Part shown: in pieces, positions 60,011 through 64,000 of the stretch
Layout: each line of letters opens with the position of its first letter
How positions within the stretch are numbered: position 1 is the first letter of the stretch
Assembly: GCA_003013855.2 (NCBI GenBank)
Contig: PVNU02003892.1
Span: 558,001-622,000 of the forward strand
Origin: Liriodendron chinense
Taxonomy: Eukaryota; Streptophyta; Magnoliopsida; Magnoliales; Magnoliaceae
Reading direction: 5' to 3'
DNA length: 64,000 bases
Notes under the pieces: model-generated
The model's database searches: none
What the model saw: only the letters and a program-made list of their open reading frames with translations
Told to the model about the DNA's origin: nothing
Translations under genes and position numbers: made by a program

Positions 60011-61177
60011 GGCCCCATTTGGATACCACCAAATAAGATACTTTTTTCTATTGAGAGCAGTAGATAAGTAACTTATTTTAGATAAGTAAGTTTGGTCTGT
60101 CATTAGTAGTAACTTTTTTATTTAAAAGTACATAATTACTTAAATTTTATCTATTTATAGCTTTCTAACTTTCCATAAGTGGCTAAAGAGAGGAATAGGA
60201 GAGATGAAGAGAGGAAAAGTTGTCGATGTCCACAGTGTGGGTGTGCATAGTGGGTCCACATGATGGGCAGTGGATATTGAAGGTGGGCCCCACATGATGG
60301 ATAATAATATTGATGGTGGGCCTTACTTAATAGATTACCAACATCAAAGGTGGCCCTACATAATGAATGGTGGGAATTAAGGGTAGGGCCATAATGATGA
60401 ATTGCCCACATCCAAGGTGGGTTCTATATGATGGATGGCCCACACAATGAATGGTCCACATCGAAGGTTGGCTCCACATTGAAGGTGGGGCCCACATGAT
60501 AAATAGTCCACATTAAAGGTGGATTCCACATGATGGGCAATTAGTAATGGTGGGCTCCACATGATGGATGATCCATATCAAGGTGGGCCTCACATGATGG
60601 ACGGTCCACATCAAAGGTCGGGCTAATGAGAATGACCTATATCCAAGGCGAGCCCCGCATGATGGACAACCCACATTAGAGGTGGGCCCACATGATGGAT
60701 TGTCCACATCAAAGGTGGGCACCACATGATGGCCGGTGGATATTGAAGATGGGCCCCACGTGATGGACAATAACATTGACGGTGGGCCCCATATGATGGA
60801 TGACAAACATCAATGGTGGGCTCCTACCTAATGAATGGTGCACATTAAAGGTTAGACCCTATTGCTAAATGACCCGCATCTAAGGTGGGCCCCATATGAT
60901 AGATGACCCACATTAGTATGGCCTCACAATGAATGATCCACATCAAAGGTTGGCTCCACATGATGGATAGTGGTTGTGAGGGTGACCAAATAAACTTGAG
61001 GGATGATTATTGTGATGTTGGAAACTAAATATGTTTTTTTATTTTTTAGATTCCAAAAAGTATATTGTTTACCAAACATTCTTATCTACTGATTAAGTAG
61101 AAAATAGATAAATGAAGCTAAGATAAGTTACTTACGACTTATATGATAAGTAACTGAAAGTAACTTACAATCCAAAC
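60011..61177. mobile_element. PIF/Harbinger-like element carrying a minisatellite
   Basis: The left end GGCCCCATTTGGATACC faces the right end ...TACAATCCAAAC, with TAA on both sides (60008-60010 and 61178-61180). Subterminal GATAAGTAACTTATTT on the left and GATAAGTTACTTACG on the right are inverted. No transposase. The middle is replaced by a tandem repeat array. Confidence 0.7.
60226..60985. repeat. Minisatellite, about 38-bp units of GGTGGGCCCCACATGATGG
   Basis: About 20 imperfect units, each like GGTGGGCCCCACATGATGG followed by ATGGTCCACATCAAA. Units vary by substitutions and small deletions. Antisense units of the same type are found at 35345-35480. Confidence 0.88.
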
Positions 61178-61636
61178 TAAGGAAACGCTGGTGACGGATT
61201 GATTGTGAGCCATGTAAGTGTAGAATCAAGTTGGTATTTGTATTTTCCCTTTGTCCACTCCTGTGTAACCTTGTTGAGAGGTTGGATAGCACAAAAATTA
61301 GGTGGGCCCAGGAAGTTTTCAATTGCAAGCGTTCAATAACTGCTATTTTCTGTGGTGTGGTCCACTTAAGCGTTGGATCTGCCTCATTCTTGGAATAATG
61401 CCTTAAACTAATTTTAGAAAGGGATGAACGGAGTGGATAAACTGATACATCACGGTGGGCCCTCTACAGATCTGCCCTGGGGTAGGACATAATCCACATT
61501 TGTCCGAGGATTCCATTCCTCAGGAGCACATTGCACACGAGTCTCGAACATCTGGAATTGTCACTCATGTAAGAAGGAAAGCGTGCGACATGCACAGCGG
61601 GAAAGAAGGGAATGGTTTGGGTGGATCCCTGGATCT

Positions 61637-62110
61637 AGGGCTGTAAATGGTTGGGTTTGGGGCAGGTTTCGTCAAAACCAGACCGGCCCATTTACTAGGC
61701 GGGTTTGGGTCCAAATTTTAGACCCAGACCCTTTTACTATATTGGCGGGTCCGGGTCGGGTCTAAGTCAACCCATCAAACCCATTTATAAATGGGTCCGG
61801 GTCTGATAGAGGGAGATCCACCCAGACCCATTTATAAATGGGTCGAGTCTAATGGGTCCGGGTCTAGATCAAGTATGCAAGCATTTTACAAGGCTTAAAA
61901 TCGGGTTTGGATGAGTCTGGGCTGGACGGGTCCCTTGAAACATAGGCCAAACCCGCCCACTTACTAAATGAGATCGGGTTGGGTCAGGTCATGTCTAATA
62001 TAAAGGAAACCAGACACGACCCGTTTAGCAACTGGTCTGTTCTTGGACTCAAACCCGTACCATTTAACAAATGTTCTGGGTCGGGTCTAAATGGGTTGGG
62101 TCCGGGTACC
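61637..62110. repeat. GGGTCCGGGTCTAAATGGGT-rich block
   Basis: Permutations of AATGGGTCCGGGTCT, GGGTCGGGTC and AAACCCGCCC fill this stretch, starting TAGGGCTGTAAATGG. It looks like a MITE of the type starting GGGCTGTAAA(T/C)GG (compare 24494-24600), but the right end is not defined. Confidence 0.5.
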
Positions 62111-62127
62111 CCATCGGTCTGCTGACC

Positions 62128-62607
62128 GGATCCACCGAGGACGGTGGATCCCTAATTGTGGGGCTCACTGTGATGTATGTTCTTTACATCCACACCGTCC
62201 ATCCATTTTGACAGCTCATTTTAGGGCATCAGCCCAAAAATGAAGCAGATACAAAACTTAGGAGACCATACCACAGGAAACGGTCTTGATTGTATCCCCA
62301 CCATTAAAAACTTCACGGGGGCCACCGGAATGTTTATTTTCCATCCAACCTGTTGATAAGGTCACAAAGACCTGGATGAAGAGATCACACAAATATCAGG
62401 CTGATCAAAAGCTTTGAGTCCTACCAGAAGTTTTTAATGTTAGATTACCACTGTTTCCTGTATTATGGTCCACCTGAGATTTGGATCTGCTTCATTTTTT
62501 GTATAATGAACTAAAATCAGTTTTCAAAACAGATGCATGGTCTGGATATAAGGAACGTACATCATGGTGGACCACACGTTCAGGGATCCACCCACCTCGG
62601 TGGATTC
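62128..62607. mobile_element. MITE with GGATCCACCGAGG ends, next to the La promoter
   Basis: GGATCCACCGAGGACGGTGG on the left is mirrored by CCACCCACCTCGGTGGATTC on the right. A full GGGCCCACC core lies between. Same end type as 19041-19975. The right end is about 50 bp upstream of the La gene TATA box. Confidence 0.78.
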
Positions 62608-62659
62608 TGGGATCCACTGAAACCGAGCTTGGGAAGGAATTCTCCCACTTCTTTCTGCC

Positions 62660-62772
62660 TATTTATATCTTCGGAAACGAACCCAGTTTGCCCACTCCTC
62701 AAAAACTGCTAAAAAGCCCTAAACCCTTCTCTCTCTGCGCAACTGCTCCCGAGCTACCTCGACAGCACATCA
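62660..62772 (+). promoter_or_regulatory. Core promoter and 5' UTR of the La gene
   Basis: TATTTATAT at 62660-62668 is a TATA box about 105 bases before the start codon. CCCTAAACCC at 62717-62726 is a telo-box-like motif, frequent in genes of the RNA and translation machinery. A CT-rich leader follows. Confidence 0.55.
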
Positions 62773-64000
62773 ATGGCGATCACTGCATTGGACGAACAAA
62801 AAGCGAAGAACGTTATCAGACAGGTAAAAAAGGATCCGATCTTTCCTCACCTCTCTTTTCTCTTCTTCTCCGCTTCCGGATAGATGGAAAAATCAGCTCT
62901 TTTTCTTTTAATTTCAGGTCGAGTTCTATTTCAGCGATAGCAATCTCCCTCGCGACAATTTCCTCCAGAAATCCATACAACAGAGCGATGACGGACGTAT
63001 CCTTCTCCAAATCGATCTTTTCTGTTGTTGTTTATAGAAATATTATAAAAAATCAACTTCTTTTGTACTATTTTTACAAAGAGAAGGTCTCAGGTCCAAC
63101 CTGTTCGACCACAAGTTTAAGTCCACGCAGGTAATGACTTCCACCCTTTTATGCGCGCGCGACATCCAATCCGTCCAGTAAGTTGGGCCCAACATGAGGA
63201 TTGCGTTACCCAAATATCAGTTACATCCACTCATTGAGTGGACCACACTTGTATTTTTCTATTTATCAATAGCTGTACATCGTTTTCTATGGTGTGGCTT
63301 ACCTAATAAGTAGATGTGGCTGATTTTTGCACTAGGTAATCCTCATGGCGGGGACAACCAATTGGAAGGGCTGGATGTCATATTCACTTAGTAGGTTAGA
63401 AGTTATCCACTGGGTGGATAGTAATTCAATTATCCAACCGGTTGGACGACTGAATTATTCAAAATATTGATGTTGTGGAAGCCTTTGGATGGTGGATTCC
63501 CAAAGAATCTCCTTGATAGAAAAAAATCCTATTCCTTCAATTGTCGGCCGGCAAAAATTGGCGGTCGCAAAAGAAAACACATCAATACACATGCAACAAA
63601 TAAAGGGTAGAATATTCCAGAGCTAGGATCTTCAAATTTGTGGGGTTTCTTCGGTGCATGATCTATTCATGGAGAGGGCCATTGTATCAACGATTTGGAT
63701 CACAGGACCATTGGTCTGCATGTACAAACTGAAAAAACTGAGCGCACTATACAACTCTTGGCCCGAGCATTCTATAACACGTCTTTAATGACCGTTTTAC
63801 AGTTTCTAAAGTTTAACAGAAGATCCATCTACTGGATAGATAGCATGGATGTGTGTCAATCCAGATCGTCCGACTGGTGGGATCTATAAAATCTTGCTTA
63901 TCTCAACCATCTAATTTTTCTTGTTGAATTTGGACTAACAAGCATTTATTTTAATTGCCGATTTGATGGCCACTAATTGGTCAGCTATGATTGTATGAGC
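62773..64000 (+). CDS. LA1: La protein (La motif RNA-binding protein), first two coding exons, partial
   Basis: Exon 1 62773-62823 encodes MAITALDEQKAKNVIRQ and ends at CAG|GTAAAA. Exon 2 62918-62996, after TTTCAG, encodes VEFYFSDSNLPRDNFLQKSI then QQSDDG and one base of the next codon, ending at GGAC|GTATCC. VEFYFSDSNLP is the hallmark start of the La motif winged helix that binds the UUU-OH end of new pol III transcripts. In plant La1 proteins the next residues are LVSLALICSF; the leftover C fits a CTG leucine there. No matching third exon is found before 64000, so it lies beyond the window; a MITE-like block (63150-63400) sits in this intron. La1 is preferred over other LARPs because the motif starts within 20 residues of the N-terminus. 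Confidence 0.85.
63135..64000 (+). other. Intron 2 of the La gene with a MITE fragment
   Basis: GACATCCAATCCGTCCAG, AGTTGGGCCCAACATGAGG and CTATGGTGTGGCTTACC at 63165-63305 belong to the local MITE vocabulary. The remainder is AT-rich with no exon seen. Confidence 0.5.

Larger units (their letters stand above)
59893..61470. mobile_element. GGGCCCACC-family MITE split by a PIF-like element
   Basis: The left part GACTGTGGGGCTCACTGTAT to CTGTCTACACATTAA (60010) continues after 61178 with TAAGGAAACGCTGGTGACGG, in step with intact copies ('...ACCACAGGAAAC...'). The right end GATACATCACGGTGGGCCCT is near 61465. Confidence 0.65.

Noticed and set aside
60226..60985. CRISPR-like array
   Set aside because: Units are contiguous and imperfect with no unique spacers, in a plant genome; it is a minisatellite.
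62481..63134. 217-residue open frame before and across the La gene start
   Set aside because: Different frame from the La exons, runs through the MITE, leader and introns, and has no recognisable domain.
63060..63134. Possible third exon of the La gene (bounded by CAAAG and CGCAG|GTAATG)
   Set aside because: None of its three frames gives the LVSLALICSF-like sequence expected after the La motif start, so an exon call is not supported.

Overview
This window is nuclear DNA from a flowering plant. It holds plant genes with GT-AG introns, plant Ty1/copia, Ty3/gypsy, L1, RTE and hAT elements, an Au-like SINE and many MITEs built around a GGGCCCACC core. The density of that MITE family made me think of a woody magnoliid or other early-diverging lineage, but this is a weak inference. 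Four protein-coding genes are supported. There is no prokaryotic, organellar or viral gene content.

Layout. 1-4304 is a decayed Ty1/copia retrotransposon with a SINE in its 5' LTR. It probably lies in the first intron of a minus-strand gene whose first coding exon is 5126-5275 (likely a LIKE COV membrane protein). 5.5-11.0 kb is MITE-rich intergenic DNA with a gypsy solo LTR. 11186-18555 (+) is a complete six-exon CCDC25-like gene (NFACT-R/DUF814 family). 18.6-29.2 kb is intergenic DNA with many MITEs and nested foldback elements. 33533-52281 (+) is the gene for V-type H+-ATPase subunit B. Its 14 coding exons were rebuilt base by base, and a possible noncoding first exon lies near 29.2-29.3 kb. 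52.4-62.1 kb is again repeat-rich, with a gypsy solo LTR, a MULE-like element and a PIF-like element carrying a minisatellite. At 62773 (+) a La protein gene starts; its first two coding exons are here and it runs off the right edge.

The subunit B introns hold most of the structural interest. Intron 8 (9 kb) contains an RTE fragment and an L1 split by a 4.4-kb hAT transposon with a perfect 8-bp target duplication. That hAT in turn carries an L1 tail with a 14-bp duplication. Intron 10 (3.6 kb) contains an L1 that received a second L1 in the opposite orientation, which received a 275-bp solo LTR. Target duplications are visible at all three levels.

Two gene-level oddities matter most. Coding exon 10 of subunit B is one base too long (84 instead of 83), which breaks the frame at a CCC run. 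Intron 2 of the CCDC25-like gene begins with GG instead of GT, with an in-frame GT 15 bases downstream. I found no CRISPR array, operon, tRNA or rRNA gene, and no convincing new biological system. The new-looking material is the repeat families and their nesting.
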